Below are positions 36,882 through 46,610 of a DNA stretch of 64,000 nucleotides, in pieces. The position numbers and the translations under genes were made by a program. The notes beneath the pieces are model-generated. The model did no database searches. It was not told where the DNA came from and worked only from the letters and a program-made list of their open reading frames with translations. Source of the DNA: Terribacillus saccharophilus. Lineage in GTDB: Bacteria; Bacillota; Bacilli; Bacillales; Amphibacillaceae. The stretch is taken from contig NZ_NPBJ01000023.1 of NCBI RefSeq assembly GCF_002272075.1, forward strand, positions 124,001 to 188,000, in the 5' to 3' direction. The stretch's first letter is position 1, and every line of letters starts with the position of its first letter.

Positions 36882-39800
36882 TTATTTGTCCGCTGTTCTT
36901 CTTTTATTAAACCAATACAACACCCCACCTAACACCAGCAGTGCAGCGCCAGCCAACAGGTAATTGAATAGCTGACTTGCTGTATCAGGGAGGATTCCGC
37001 CGAATGGTGTCGATTTTTTAGAATCCCCAGGTACATGCGATACAGTCTTCGCTGTATTGTCACCAGATGGTTGTGTTTGATTCACTGGAATATTCGTATT
37101 TCCATCTTGATTGTTACCGTCAGGTTTCTCTCCTGGATCAGCCGGTGGATTCTCTCCTCCATCGATTATCGGGTCTTCTTGCCCGTCGCCGGCCCCATCA
37201 TTTCCTGACGGATCTTCAGCAGGCGGTTCGTTGCCATTGTCTCCAGGGGCGGGAGCTCCCCCGCCCGTAGTGAATGTCCATAGACCGGATTTCGTCTTGC
37301 CGCCATGGTCATCCTCTGCGACAGCATACCAGCCATATTCATGGTCAGAGGTCAATCCTTCCCATGTCACAGAAGCAGTTTCTCCACTTTTAACATCTTC
37401 TTTCTTACCGATTTCCTTTGTACCGAAAACATTCACTTCCACATAGTTAGTGGCAACACGTTTCTTTTGAGCATCCAATTCAAGCCCAATAGAGAACTCA
37501 TCTGTTCCCGGGAATTCTTCTTCATCATAATAGTTGTAATCATCCATATATGGAGAATACGTTTTTACTTTTATTTGATCTGTCTCGGCATCAAAGAGCA
37601 AGATACGCATATAGCCTTGTCCGCCCTCAGGACCTGCCTGGTAATCGGCAAGCATTTGATAGACTTTACGATCGGTTACGCCATCGCCATCGTCGTCGAT
37701 TTCATCGACAAGCATATCTGCAGCATGATAGTGACCGCATAGGACAGCGAACACATTTTCATTATCCAGTACAAGCTCCTGATATAGCTTTTCACCCACT
37801 GGATGACGGTTTCCGGATGACAGCAGATACTCATGGAAGTTCAGAATCGCCTTCCGATCCGGATGTGCTTTTAGAACCTCATCTGCCCATGCAATACCTT
37901 CATCATCGATGCCCCAGCCAAGATAGACCATAATATAGTCATTGCCGTTAGAGGAAATCAAATCATAATGTCCTCTGTTATTCTTATAAGAACCGCCATA
38001 CCAAGGTTTATCTTTGAAACGATCCTCTCCGAAATAACGGTAATAATCTGTATAGTCATTACTCTTTTGCTCCACATCATGGTTACCGGCCAATACACCG
38101 TAAGGCACGCCTGCATCATCTAGCACCTGCATCGCTTTATCTGCGACTTCCCATTGGTATTCCTGGTCTGAGAAGTTCACCAAATCACCTGTATGGAATA
38201 CATAATCAATGTTGAGTTTATCCTTGTTTTCCGCTATCCAATTCACTTGTTTATCGTAGATATGCGGGTAACTCTCAGAATAATACTGTGTATCAGACAT
38301 CCAGACGAAGGAATAATCATAATCTTCATCCTCGATTGCAATCTCATCCTGAATGAGAACATTGATCTTGTAGTCTTTTACAAACTCATCAACATTTACA
38401 GAACCTTGCAAATCAAAGTCTTCATCTCCTGCTACCTTGTAATCGATTAGCTGCCAATCTTCTTCTTGATGATTCCACGCATACATGGAAACCTTTCGTC
38501 CTGGCAGGGAATTACCACTCCAATTGACTTCGACGATATTCTTATCGTCAACATCCTTGGAAACAGGAACCTCAAATCGATGGTAAGGGAACTGCGTTTC
38601 GCTGTCGTTAATCAAATACTTGTCATCTACATCCGCAACCTTATCAATATCTTCGTTGCTGAATGCTTCTTCCCCTTCTGGTGCATAGTCGGACGGCGGC
38701 TCATAATCAGCTGCATTCTTGTAAGCTTTAATTTCACTATCTTGGCTGACTTTATATTTATGTCCTTGATAGAAAGTAACGTCCATATCATCTCCCGTAG
38801 GATCTGTTACTTTCACTTCAAGCTCTGGATTCTTCCCGACATTACCCGCTTCATCTTCCGGCTTGATCAATTCTGGAGCAACAGGCTGCTCTTCAGGGGT
38901 GGAGAAGTTAATTGTACGAACTTCTTCATTTCCGGCTTTATCCGCCGCTCGCAGCACAAGTCGATGATCACCGGCAGATAAGGCTGCAGAAGAAGTCTCA
39001 TAAGGAAGCTGAATTTCTTCTCCATCCAGTTCTGCCGTAAGGCTATCAAGACCGCTTAAAGCATCTTCTGCACTTGCCTCAATCGTGAATGGACCTTTGT
39101 ATGATTTTCCATCTTCCATTGATGTTTCAAGGACAGGAACAGTATTGTCGACTGTTACGGAGACTTTGTCTGATGCTTCTTCATCCTTAGCTTCAATCGT
39201 GTGTGTACCATCTGCTGTTTCCGTCGTATCCCAGTCATATGCATTTGCCCGGAATTTCTCCGGCTGGATAGTGAAAGTAAAGTCTTGAACTGGACGATAA
39301 TTACCGTTATCTCCAATATCAATTACTTGATTTGGATCAGCAAACGCCGGATCATACAAGACAGTACCATCTCCTAAAACAAGCCGAACATTCTTCGCAT
39401 CAAAGTCATCTCGGTTTTCCGGTGATTCCAACTGGAACGGAGAAGCTTTGTTTCCGGCATGGATACTGATTGTATTCTGTCCTTCCTTCAACGTATCCGG
39501 GTCAACTGGAACAGTAATAGTCGTGTACGTATCGATCCAGTCATCGAATATACGCAGCACTTCCCCATCCTGTACAACTGCATTTTGGAAATACGTATTG
39601 ATTCCATTCACATCAAACGCGAAATAAGCTTCTGTTTCCAATGCTTTGTCTGTCTGCTTGACTTCTTTTCCGTCAATCAGTAATGAAGTTTCTTGATCTG
39701 TCGTATCAGAAGTCGCTTTTAGCTTATATGTTCCAGAAATCAGCTGTCCATCTTTCACATTCAACCGAGGACTGGACTCTTTCTGATCGCGTTCAATACT

Positions 39801-42659
39801 TACTCGTTTTGTTTCTGTTTTCGTTTCATTGAAGCCATCTGTAGCAGCTGCGTAATATTCCACATAGTCCTTTGCAATCAGCTCTGGAGTATAAACCGTA
39901 TGATGGTAGTAGCCTGTCTGTTCATTTTTAGTTAGATCAACTCGTTTAAAGTCACTGGTGCCATCTGTACGATAGAATACGGATACGCGTTTGACACCTT
40001 TATCATCAGAAGCTTCAACAGTAATCTGCAGATCTTCCGTTTGATTAACGATATCTTTATCCGTCAGATCCTTCACTTCCGGTGCCACGCTATCATCTTC
40101 CACTTGAACAGGTTCGCCTGGAACTTGATCAGTCGTGACACTTCCAGGAGTACCAAGGATTGTACCAGCATTCAGCTTCAACATACTCGTCGAGCCATCA
40201 AGCGGATATTTAAAGTTGATTCCCATATTAGCAACCGTATCTTTGACGCCCGATACCTCATTATAAGTCGCCATTGTAATTGCACTGCCAGCTTTCGTGG
40301 CAACCCCGACTCCTCGCTGGTCGCCGTTGGCCATCCCACCTGACTGTATTTTGAACAAGTTTTCACCAAGGGTTAGATTCGTACTGTAATTTTTATTGAA
40401 ATCCTCAGCAGTCAAATCATTATTGGAGCCATTGATAATCCAGAATACAGCAGCCTCTCCCGGCTGGATGATTGGACTTTCGTCCGGCTTCCAATTGGTC
40501 ACCCTCGTATCTGGATACATGTACGTCAAATCATAATCCTGCATGTCGACCGGAGCTGACGTATTGTTGTAAATCTCGATGAATTCATATCCGTCTGCCC
40601 CATTCACATTAGAAGAGTCAGGGACCAATTCTGTCACTAGTAGAGATGGAAGCGCAGAAAAATCGGTATCCGGCTGTTTAACTTCCACTTTAAAAGTCTC
40701 TGTTTTGGAACTGTTGAACCCATCGGAAGTTTCAATATAATATTCAAGCGTCCCAGCTTCCAGCTCAGCAGTAGGAATCTCAGCTTTATACAATTCTCCT
40801 GTGTGCTGCATGCTGTATTGCTCGAATTCATCTGTGCCCTCTTTCTTAATATAAAGCGTCACATGCTGAATGAAATTCTCATCTTTTATTGCAGCTTCAA
40901 TTTGAAGAGGAGCAGGAATGGTGACTGTTTTCACTGGCTCATGACTAATTTCCGGAGCAGTTTCGTCTTTTTCGACCTTAACGGTTTCTGCTGGAACTTG
41001 TCCATCAATCAAAGCGCCAGGAGAAGCTTTCAGCTGCAGTCCTACCTTCGTCATCTGTGCGGTACCAGAAGCTTTGTACGTAATTCCTTGATTTGGATAC
41101 GTATCATCGATTCCTTCTGAGTCATTGTAGCTTGCTGCAGCAAGCTGAGCACCGCTGTCAGTCTGGAATGCAATCGTACGGGCTGATCCATTTGCCATAC
41201 CGTCATTGCTGATTTCAATTACTTGGTCTTCTGTCAAGTCAGTCTGATAATGGCTGTTAAAATCAGCTAGCTCAAGCGATTGGTTCGCACCATTCTTGAT
41301 CCAAATTACAGCCTTCCCCATAGGCTCCAACGTAACAGATCGATCGATATCCCAATCTGTCTGTCTTCCATCAGGATATTGATAGGAAAGTTTGTAATCC
41401 TTTAAATCCATCGATTGATCAGAGTTGTTATAAACTTCGATGAACTCATACGCGTCAGCACCGCTGATATTATCACTATCTGGAACTATTTCCGTGATAA
41501 GGACCGGCGGCTGTGTCTGCGGATCAGGCTCGGTAATTGCTACCTGTATACTTTGAAGCCCATTATCAGGAAAACGCAGCTGCGTATCTCCGCTAAACAC
41601 ATCAATGCTGTATTGGAAAGACGGGCTCCATAGCACTTCTTTTGGAACGACAGCTTCCCAATTGCCATCACCTTTGTCTGTCATGTCCACCTTTTGTTCG
41701 CTCATACCAGGAGCAGTAACGTATGTGAAAACGGCGGATTCTGCTTTTCCGTTTTCTATAGATGCAGAGATGGTAAGGTCCTCGCTGCCTTCCGCATTGG
41801 TGATTGCTTCGTGAACGAGTGCAGGCTGCTCAAGTTGTTCCTCTTGGGCTGGCTCATCTGTTTCTGCTGTTTTTTCCTGTTCACTTTTTTCGGACTGCTC
41901 TTTATTCTCTTCAACTGGCTGCTCCTCGTCTGCAACATCAGCTTGTTCTTCTTGGCCCTGATTTTCTGTCTCTGACTCAGACGCTGAATCCGACTCTTGT
42001 TCGTCTACAGCAGGTGCTTCCTTCACATCGTCCCCTGGGGTCTCCTGCTGCGAGTCTTCCGCTGATTTCTCTTGTTCAGCTTGCTCTATCTTTTCGGACC
42101 CTGGTGACGGCGCTGCCAGAATGGTTGGTGTTTTTTGATCATTTGCAAAGTGGATACTTTCTGCCTGTTCCACGTCTTGGAAGTGGAAAACAGAAACGGA
42201 GGTCTGCTCAGTCGTTGTATCAGTGATGGAAAGCTGTTGTTCATCATCTTGGAATATGTAAGGTTCTGTTACGTTGGTGAATGCTGCATCTGTCAATTCA
42301 GTTCCGAAATGACTATTAAAAGTTTCTACTGTGGTCTCATTGTTCAAAGCAAGCACTGCATATCCGCCTGCTGGGATTTGCTCCTCTTGCTCTTGGATTA
42401 CAAGCTTTTCTTCCTGGTCAGTTTTGTATGTGATTCCGATGTCCTTCCAGGATTTCGCTTCCTCTGTTCCATTATGTATTTCAATAAAAGATAAACCATC
42501 AGCACCTTGTTTCTCGCTGCCATAGACTTCTGTAATAGAAACCTTGTCTTCCCGAAGCTTTTCCTCTGCATTTACGACTGGAATGGATGCAGGTACAACT
42601 GTCTGCATGAGCAGCAAACATGCGCTGAGACCAGCAGCCATTCGATATGAACGCTTCAT
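36882..42659 (-). CDS. Giant LPDTA-anchored surface protein with lamin-tail and metallophosphoesterase domains
   Basis: A 1925-residue exported protein. Signal peptide 1-31 ending VNAEE; a weak lamin-tail-like domain about 40-150; an acidic Glu/Gln-rich linker about 190-285; two closely similar lamin-tail domains near 385-530 and 668-815 (each with SGADAYEFIEVYNN-type cores); several Ig/FN3-like modules; a calcineurin-type phosphoesterase about 1440-1700 with SDTQYY, HTGDLV, GNHD, NFHEY and GHYHA metal motifs; an FN3-like module; a Pro/Gly/Asn linker; then LPDTA at about 1889, a hydrophobic helix and a KRR tail. LPDTS/A signals are used by the YhcS-type sortase. The enzyme substrate is unknown; nucleotides or DNA are possible. 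Confidence 0.82.
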   Translation of the reverse strand: MKRSYRMAAGLSACLLLMQTVVPASIPVVNAEEKLREDKVSITEVYGSEKQGADGLSFIEIHNGTEEAKSWKDIGITYKTDQEEKLVIQEQEEQIPAGGYAVLALNNETTVETFNSHFGTELTDAAFTNVTEPYIFQDDEQQLSITDTTTEQTSVSVFHFQDVEQAESIHFANDQKTPTILAAPSPGSEKIEQAEQEKSAEDSQQETPGDDVKEAPAVDEQESDSASESETENQGQEEQADVADEEQPVEENKEQSEKSEQEKTAETDEPAQEEQLEQPALVHEAITNAEGSEDLTISASIENGKAESAVFTYVTAPGMSEQKVDMTDKGDGNWEAVVPKEVLWSPSFQYSIDVFSGDTQLRFPDNGLQSIQVAITEPDPQTQPPVLITEIVPDSDNISGADAYEFIEVYNNSDQSMDLKDYKLSYQYPDGRQTDWDIDRSVTLEPMGKAVIWIKNGANQSLELADFNSHYQTDLTEDQVIEISNDGMANGSARTIAFQTDSGAQLAAASYNDSEGIDDTYPNQGITYKASGTAQMTKVGLQLKASPGALIDGQVPAETVKVEKDETAPEISHEPVKTVTIPAPLQIEAAIKDENFIQHVTLYIKKEGTDEFEQYSMQHTGELYKAEIPTAELEAGTLEYYIETSDGFNSSKTETFKVEVKQPDTDFSALPSLLVTELVPDSSNVNGADGYEFIEIYNNTSAPVDMQDYDLTYMYPDTRVTNWKPDESPIIQPGEAAVFWIINGSNNDLTAEDFNKNYSTNLTLGENLFKIQSGGMANGDQRGVGVATKAGSAITMATYNEVSGVKDTVANMGINFKYPLDGSTSMLKLNAGTILGTPGSVTTDQVPGEPVQVEDDSVAPEVKDLTDKDIVNQTEDLQITVEASDDKGVKRVSVFYRTDGTSDFKRVDLTKNEQTGYYHHTVYTPELIAKDYVEYYAAATDGFNETKTETKRVSIERDQKESSPRLNVKDGQLISGTYKLKATSDTTDQETSLLIDGKEVKQTDKALETEAYFAFDVNGINTYFQNAVVQDGEVLRIFDDWIDTYTTITVPVDPDTLKEGQNTISIHAGNKASPFQLESPENRDDFDAKNVRLVLGDGTVLYDPAFADPNQVIDIGDNGNYRPVQDFTFTIQPEKFRANAYDWDTTETADGTHTIEAKDEEASDKVSVTVDNTVPVLETSMEDGKSYKGPFTIEASAEDALSGLDSLTAELDGEEIQLPYETSSAALSAGDHRLVLRAADKAGNEEVRTINFSTPEEQPVAPELIKPEDEAGNVGKNPELEVKVTDPTGDDMDVTFYQGHKYKVSQDSEIKAYKNAADYEPPSDYAPEGEEAFSNEDIDKVADVDDKYLINDSETQFPYHRFEVPVSKDVDDKNIVEVNWSGNSLPGRKVSMYAWNHQEEDWQLIDYKVAGDEDFDLQGSVNVDEFVKDYKINVLIQDEIAIEDEDYDYSFVWMSDTQYYSESYPHIYDKQVNWIAENKDKLNIDYVFHTGDLVNFSDQEYQWEVADKAMQVLDDAGVPYGVLAGNHDVEQKSNDYTDYYRYFGEDRFKDKPWYGGSYKNNRGHYDLISSNGNDYIMVYLGWGIDDEGIAWADEVLKAHPDRKAILNFHEYLLSSGNRHPVGEKLYQELVLDNENVFAVLCGHYHAADMLVDEIDDDGDGVTDRKVYQMLADYQAGPEGGQGYMRILLFDAETDQIKVKTYSPYMDDYNYYDEEEFPGTDEFSIGLELDAQKKRVATNYVEVNVFGTKEIGKKEDVKSGETASVTWEGLTSDHEYGWYAVAEDDHGGKTKSGLWTFTTGGGAPAPGDNGNEPPAEDPSGNDGAGDGQEDPIIDGGENPPADPGEKPDGNNQDGNTNIPVNQTQPSGDNTAKTVSHVPGDSKKSTPFGGILPDTASQLFNYLLAGAALLVLGGVLYWFNKRRTADK

Positions 42660-42788
42660 ATAGCTCCCCCTATCTTTTATCGGGATTGTCCTCCCGCATT
42701 AATTCTAGAATTTATGTATTAAGAACCAATAAAGAGATTGTAAATTGTTGTCATAATACTTCGACAAAATATCCTAAAGTATTAACCA

Positions 42789-42821
42789 GAAAAAAATAAA
42801 GCAACATAAAGCCGCTTTATT
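42789..42821 (-). terminator. Terminator after the LysR gene
   Basis: Minus-strand stem AATAAAGC / GCTTTATT followed by a T7 tail, overlapping the gene end. Confidence 0.75.
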
Positions 42822-43701
42822 CTCCAAATTTTGTTGAGTAAGTGACAAGCTGTTCAATAAAATGATCACTGGCTGGAGAGCGTACACTGCCTTCCCGCCA
42901 AGCTACACCAATTTGCCTTTCTGTCGGTTCGATAAGAGGAATACTCCTGACATGGGACATTTGAAGTGTTTCCAAGGATGGAAGCAGAGCAATGCCCTGT
43001 CCCGCCGCGACAAATCCCAGAATTGTCATCATATCCTCACTTTCGAACGCTACTTTCGGTTCCAGTCCATATTTTTCGACTATCTGTTCAAACATTACCC
43101 GGGCACTATAGCCTGGGCGAATAAGCAGGAAGGGCTCTTCTTCTATCTGATGTAATGCCAGCTGCTCTTCATTTGCAAGCGGATGTGTATCTGATACATA
43201 TACATAAAGCTGATCTGTCCACAGCTTTCGCCAAGTTAGGCCTTCCACCCCCTGATCCATATTACAGATACATAAATCAAGCTTACCTTCTCTTAACTGA
43301 TTGATTAGCTCTTCTGTCGAGCCTTGGTTCAGGGAGAACTCGACGGAAGGATAAATCTCCTTGTACTGTTTTAACAGTCGGGGTATATGCTGCAGTCCTT
43401 GCGACCTCATAAATCCAAGTGTTATTTCCCCATACTGTGGATCCTTCATCTTCCGTATGTGTTTTTCTGCCTTCTCCATTTCCTCTAATATTTTGACGGC
43501 ATGTGTATAGAAAGCATCCCCGTAACTGCTCCGAACAATTCCTCGTCCCCTTTTCTCAAAAAGCGGCACTCCCAGCTGCTCTTCCAGCTTCTGAATCGAA
43601 CGGCTCAAGGCAGGCTGAGAGATAGCCAGAGCCTTTGCTGCTTGAAGATAATGCTCTCGCTCCGCCACTTCCTTAAAATAAACTAACTGTTGCCACTCCA
43701 T
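42817..43701 (-). CDS. LysR-type transcriptional regulator
   Basis: A 294-residue regulator. The N-terminal winged helix has LAISQPALSRSIQKLEEQLG, and a substrate-binding domain follows from about 90. It begins MEWQQLVYFKEVAE, as many LysR proteins do; an ATG four codons earlier is the alternative. It is divergent from a TauE-family exporter 107 bases away, the usual placing of a LysR protein and its target, so it probably controls that gene. Effector unknown. Confidence 0.88.
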   Translation of the reverse strand: MEWQQLVYFKEVAEREHYLQAAKALAISQPALSRSIQKLEEQLGVPLFEKRGRGIVRSSYGDAFYTHAVKILEEMEKAEKHIRKMKDPQYGEITLGFMRSQGLQHIPRLLKQYKEIYPSVEFSLNQGSTEELINQLREGKLDLCICNMDQGVEGLTWRKLWTDQLYVYVSDTHPLANEEQLALHQIEEEPFLLIRPGYSARVMFEQIVEKYGLEPKVAFESEDMMTILGFVAAGQGIALLPSLETLQMSHVRSIPLIEPTERQIGVAWREGSVRSPASDHFIEQLVTYSTKFGE

Positions 43702-43807
43702 AAGCTCACCCATACCTTTTCTGCATCTTTTATATGTTATTTATGCATTATACAATATCATTTCATTATGGTTAACTAAAAGTACAACAAGAAATGAGGG
43801 AATTATT

Positions 43808-44578
43808 ATGGCTATTGAAATTATCCTTATTATGATTGCCGCCGGTCTTATCGTCGGCTTTGTCGGGGCTGGAGGATCTGGTTTCATCATCAGCATTCTG
43901 ACAGTGCTGTTCGGTTTCCCCATTCACGTGGCATTAGGCACTGCTCTGGCATCCATGCTATTCTCCTCGTTTTCGGGTGCAGTCAGCCACTACCGCGAAG
44001 GAAACGTGACATTACGGGCCGGTTTAATCATTGGAATCTTTGGGGCGGTTGGCGCTTTCATCAGTTCCCATTTTTCCGGATTCATCCCAGAAGATATCTT
44101 AAATTATCTTACGGCTGGTATGCTTGTCCTATCTGGGGTAGTTCTTTGCATTCGTCTTCTGCTGATGGGCAAGCCTTCAGACAAAGGGACTACAATTAGT
44201 GCATTCATCTACCAAAACAAAGTTATCTATTTTATTTCAGCTGCACTGCTCGGCATCTTAACCGGGGCACTATCCGGATTGTTCGGGATCGGTTCCGCTC
44301 CATTCATCCAAATCGGACTGCTTATCTTGCTCGGACTGTCTGCGCAGCAATCTGCAGGTACGACAATGATGATTATCATTCCAATCGCCTTGGCTGGCGG
44401 AGTCGGCTATGCACAGCTCGGCTTCCTTGATATCAAATTACTTCTCGAAGTAGTTGCAGGAACGATGATTGGTTCTTATATTGGAGCGAAATTCACAAAA
44501 CGCGTTCGCCCTGTTTACTTGAAGACAGCGATGGTACTGCTTCCGATATTTGCAGGATTTTTACTATTATCTGCCTAA
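43808..44578 (+). CDS. TauE/SafE family anion exporter
   Basis: A 256-residue membrane protein with about eight helices in two repeats, each with a GxGGS/GIGSAP-type loop (FVGAGGSGFIIS and LFGIGSAPFIQIG). Members move sulfite, sulfoacetate or other organosulfonates. GAGGG lies before the ATG. Probably regulated by the divergent LysR gene. Confidence 0.83.
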   Translation: MAIEIILIMIAAGLIVGFVGAGGSGFIISILTVLFGFPIHVALGTALASMLFSSFSGAVSHYREGNVTLRAGLIIGIFGAVGAFISSHFSGFIPEDILNYLTAGMLVLSGVVLCIRLLLMGKPSDKGTTISAFIYQNKVIYFISAALLGILTGALSGLFGIGSAPFIQIGLLILLGLSAQQSAGTTMMIIIPIALAGGVGYAQLGFLDIKLLLEVVAGTMIGSYIGAKFTKRVRPVYLKTAMVLLPIFAGFLLLSA

Positions 44579-44584
44579 ACACAT

Positions 44585-44620
44585 AAATAAGCCGCCGGGA
44601 TCCCGGCGGCTTATTTTTAT
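44585..44620. terminator. Bidirectional terminator
   Basis: A perfect 15-bp inverted repeat (AATAAGCCGCCGGGA and complement) followed by T5, between the exporter and prkA. Confidence 0.88.
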
Positions 44621-46515
44621 CTGTTCAACAAACTTCCTACATAGCGGAGCAGGTCGTTTGCCGATGTGGAGTTATAATCATATTCATCAATCAATGTTGC
44701 GACTACTTCATTCATTTTCTTTAACTGCTGCTCATCTGGAGTTTTGATGGACGTTGTGATTTTCACTACATCCTTCAGATCGGAAAATAGCTTTTTCTGG
44801 ATTGCTTCCCGCAGCCGTTCATGAGATTGATAATCGAACTTCTTCCCTTTACGTGCATACGCCGAGATTCGGATAAGGATCTCTTCACGGAAAGCCTTCT
44901 TCGCATTCTCCGAAATCCCAATTTGCTCCTCAATGGAACGCATAAGCTTTTCATCAGAAGGCATTTCATCCCCTGTTAATGGATCATGCAGCTTTGTCTT
45001 ATTGCAATAAGCTTCGACATTATCTAGATAATTATCCATCAACGTTTTAGCAGATTCTTCATAAGCATAGACGAATGCTTTCTGCACTTCCTTCTTCGCG
45101 ATTTCATCATATTCTTTCCTTGCTACAGCGATGTAGTTCAAATAGCGCTCCCGGTCTTCCTTCGAAATGGATGCATGACTGCTAAGGCCATCCTTTAAAG
45201 AACGGAGTACGTCCAATGCATTAATGGAACGCATTTCTTTTTTAATGATCGTACTGGAAATTCGGTTGATTACATAGCGCGGATCAATTCCGCTCATTCC
45301 TTCATCGCTGTGTTCTTTTTTAAGTTCTTGGATATCTGCGTCACTGAAGCCTTCCAGCTGCCTCCCATTATAGAGATGCATCTTCTTCAGCAAACTGATG
45401 CCGCCTTGGTTCGATTCTTTCAATCTTGTAAGAATGGTGAACATCGCTGCAATCTTCAGTGTATGCGGAGCGATATGGACATCTTTGATATCGCTTTCCG
45501 ATATCATTTTTTGATAGATTTTCTCTTCTTCATCAACCTTAAGATTATAAGGAACCGGCATGACGATCATCCGGGAATGCAATGCTTCATTCTTCTTATT
45601 CGAAATGAATGAACGATACTCTGATTCGTTCGTATGTGCCACGATCAATTCATCCGCACTGATTAAGGCAAAGCGGCCGGCTTTGAAATTACCTTCCTGC
45701 GTCAAGGAAAGCAGATGCCAAAGAAACTTCTCATCACATTTCAGCATTTCCTGAAATTCCATCAGTCCACGGTTGGCTTTATTAAGCTCCCCATCAAAGC
45801 GATAAGCCCTAGGATCCGATTCTGATCCATATTCCGCGATGGTGGAGAAATCGATGGAACCCGTCAGGTCTGCAATATCCTGCGATTTAGGATCAGAAGG
45901 GCTGAACGTACCAATTCCTGATCGTTTATCTTCGGAAAAGAAAATTCGTTCAACAACAACATCCTCGATTCTTCCATCATACTCTTCTTCCAAGCGCATT
46001 ACGTTTAATGGAGAGAGATTCCCCTCAATCCGGATTCCATACTCGTCTTCGAAATCCTTGCGAAGATGTGCTGGAATCAGATGAAGCGGATCCTCATGCA
46101 TTGGGCAGCCTTTTATGGCATAAACTGCACCTTCATCCGTCAGTGTATATTCCTCCAGCCCTCGTTTGAGCAAACTGACAAGCGTGGATTTCCCTCCACT
46201 TACTGGTCCCATGAGCAGGAGAATTCGTTTGCGTACATCCAGTCTCCGAGCAGCCGGATGGAAGTATTCTTCCACTAGCTTTTCAAGCGGTTCTTCCAAA
46301 CCGAATAACGAGTCCTTGAAGAAGCTATAGTTCTTCACTCCATCTTCTTCTTCAATGCCTTTATGCTTGATCATGTTATATACACGGGAATGTGCAGATT
46401 GAGCAAGATAAGGCCGGTCTTTCAACAAACGCAGATAATCAGCGAGCGTTCCTTCCCAGTGGAGCTTCTCTTGTTCCTGGCGATACTGCTGTACCTTATC
46501 CAATATATTCATCAT
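44617..46515 (-). CDS. prkA: PrkA serine protein kinase / AAA+ protein
   Basis: A 632-residue protein. The AAA-type N-terminal domain has the P-loop GPVSGGKSTLVSLLKRG (about 104-120), and the C-terminal half is kinase-like. In B. subtilis PrkA is an early mother-cell protein needed for full sporulation, reported as kinase or as Lon-like protease. Two ATGs are adjacent; GGGAGG is 7 bases before the first. A sigma-E-like promoter is visible upstream. Neighbour yhbH is not adjacent, unlike most genomes. Confidence 0.93.
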   Translation of the reverse strand: MMNILDKVQQYRQEQEKLHWEGTLADYLRLLKDRPYLAQSAHSRVYNMIKHKGIEEEDGVKNYSFFKDSLFGLEEPLEKLVEEYFHPAARRLDVRKRILLLMGPVSGGKSTLVSLLKRGLEEYTLTDEGAVYAIKGCPMHEDPLHLIPAHLRKDFEDEYGIRIEGNLSPLNVMRLEEEYDGRIEDVVVERIFFSEDKRSGIGTFSPSDPKSQDIADLTGSIDFSTIAEYGSESDPRAYRFDGELNKANRGLMEFQEMLKCDEKFLWHLLSLTQEGNFKAGRFALISADELIVAHTNESEYRSFISNKKNEALHSRMIVMPVPYNLKVDEEEKIYQKMISESDIKDVHIAPHTLKIAAMFTILTRLKESNQGGISLLKKMHLYNGRQLEGFSDADIQELKKEHSDEGMSGIDPRYVINRISSTIIKKEMRSINALDVLRSLKDGLSSHASISKEDRERYLNYIAVARKEYDEIAKKEVQKAFVYAYEESAKTLMDNYLDNVEAYCNKTKLHDPLTGDEMPSDEKLMRSIEEQIGISENAKKAFREEILIRISAYARKGKKFDYQSHERLREAIQKKLFSDLKDVVKITTSIKTPDEQQLKKMNEVVATLIDEYDYNSTSANDLLRYVGSLLNR

Positions 46516-46558
46516 TCATTAACCTCCCAGGCATTGTTAAACAAAAGGCGATTACCTT

Positions 46559-46588
46559 AATGTATGCCCAGGGTTTGGCTATAATGCC
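46559..46588 (-). promoter_or_regulatory. Sigma-E-like promoter of prkA
   Basis: Minus-strand -35 GGCATTAT (46588-46581) and -10 CATACATT (46566-46559) with a 14-base spacer. The -10 matches the mother-cell consensus fully; the -35 partly. Confidence 0.6.
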
Positions 46589-46610
46589 AGCAAATCCATT
46601 TCACGTCTGC

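Noticed and set aside
37111-37446. Long plus-strand frame rich in Pro/Ser opposite the surface-protein C-terminus
   Set aside because: It is the antisense reading of the Pro/Gly-rich linker, lacks a ribosome site and shows no family resemblance.
43702-43807. Possible LysR T-N11-A box in the LysR/TauE intergenic region
   Set aside because: The region is AT-rich and several weak matches occur; none stands out.
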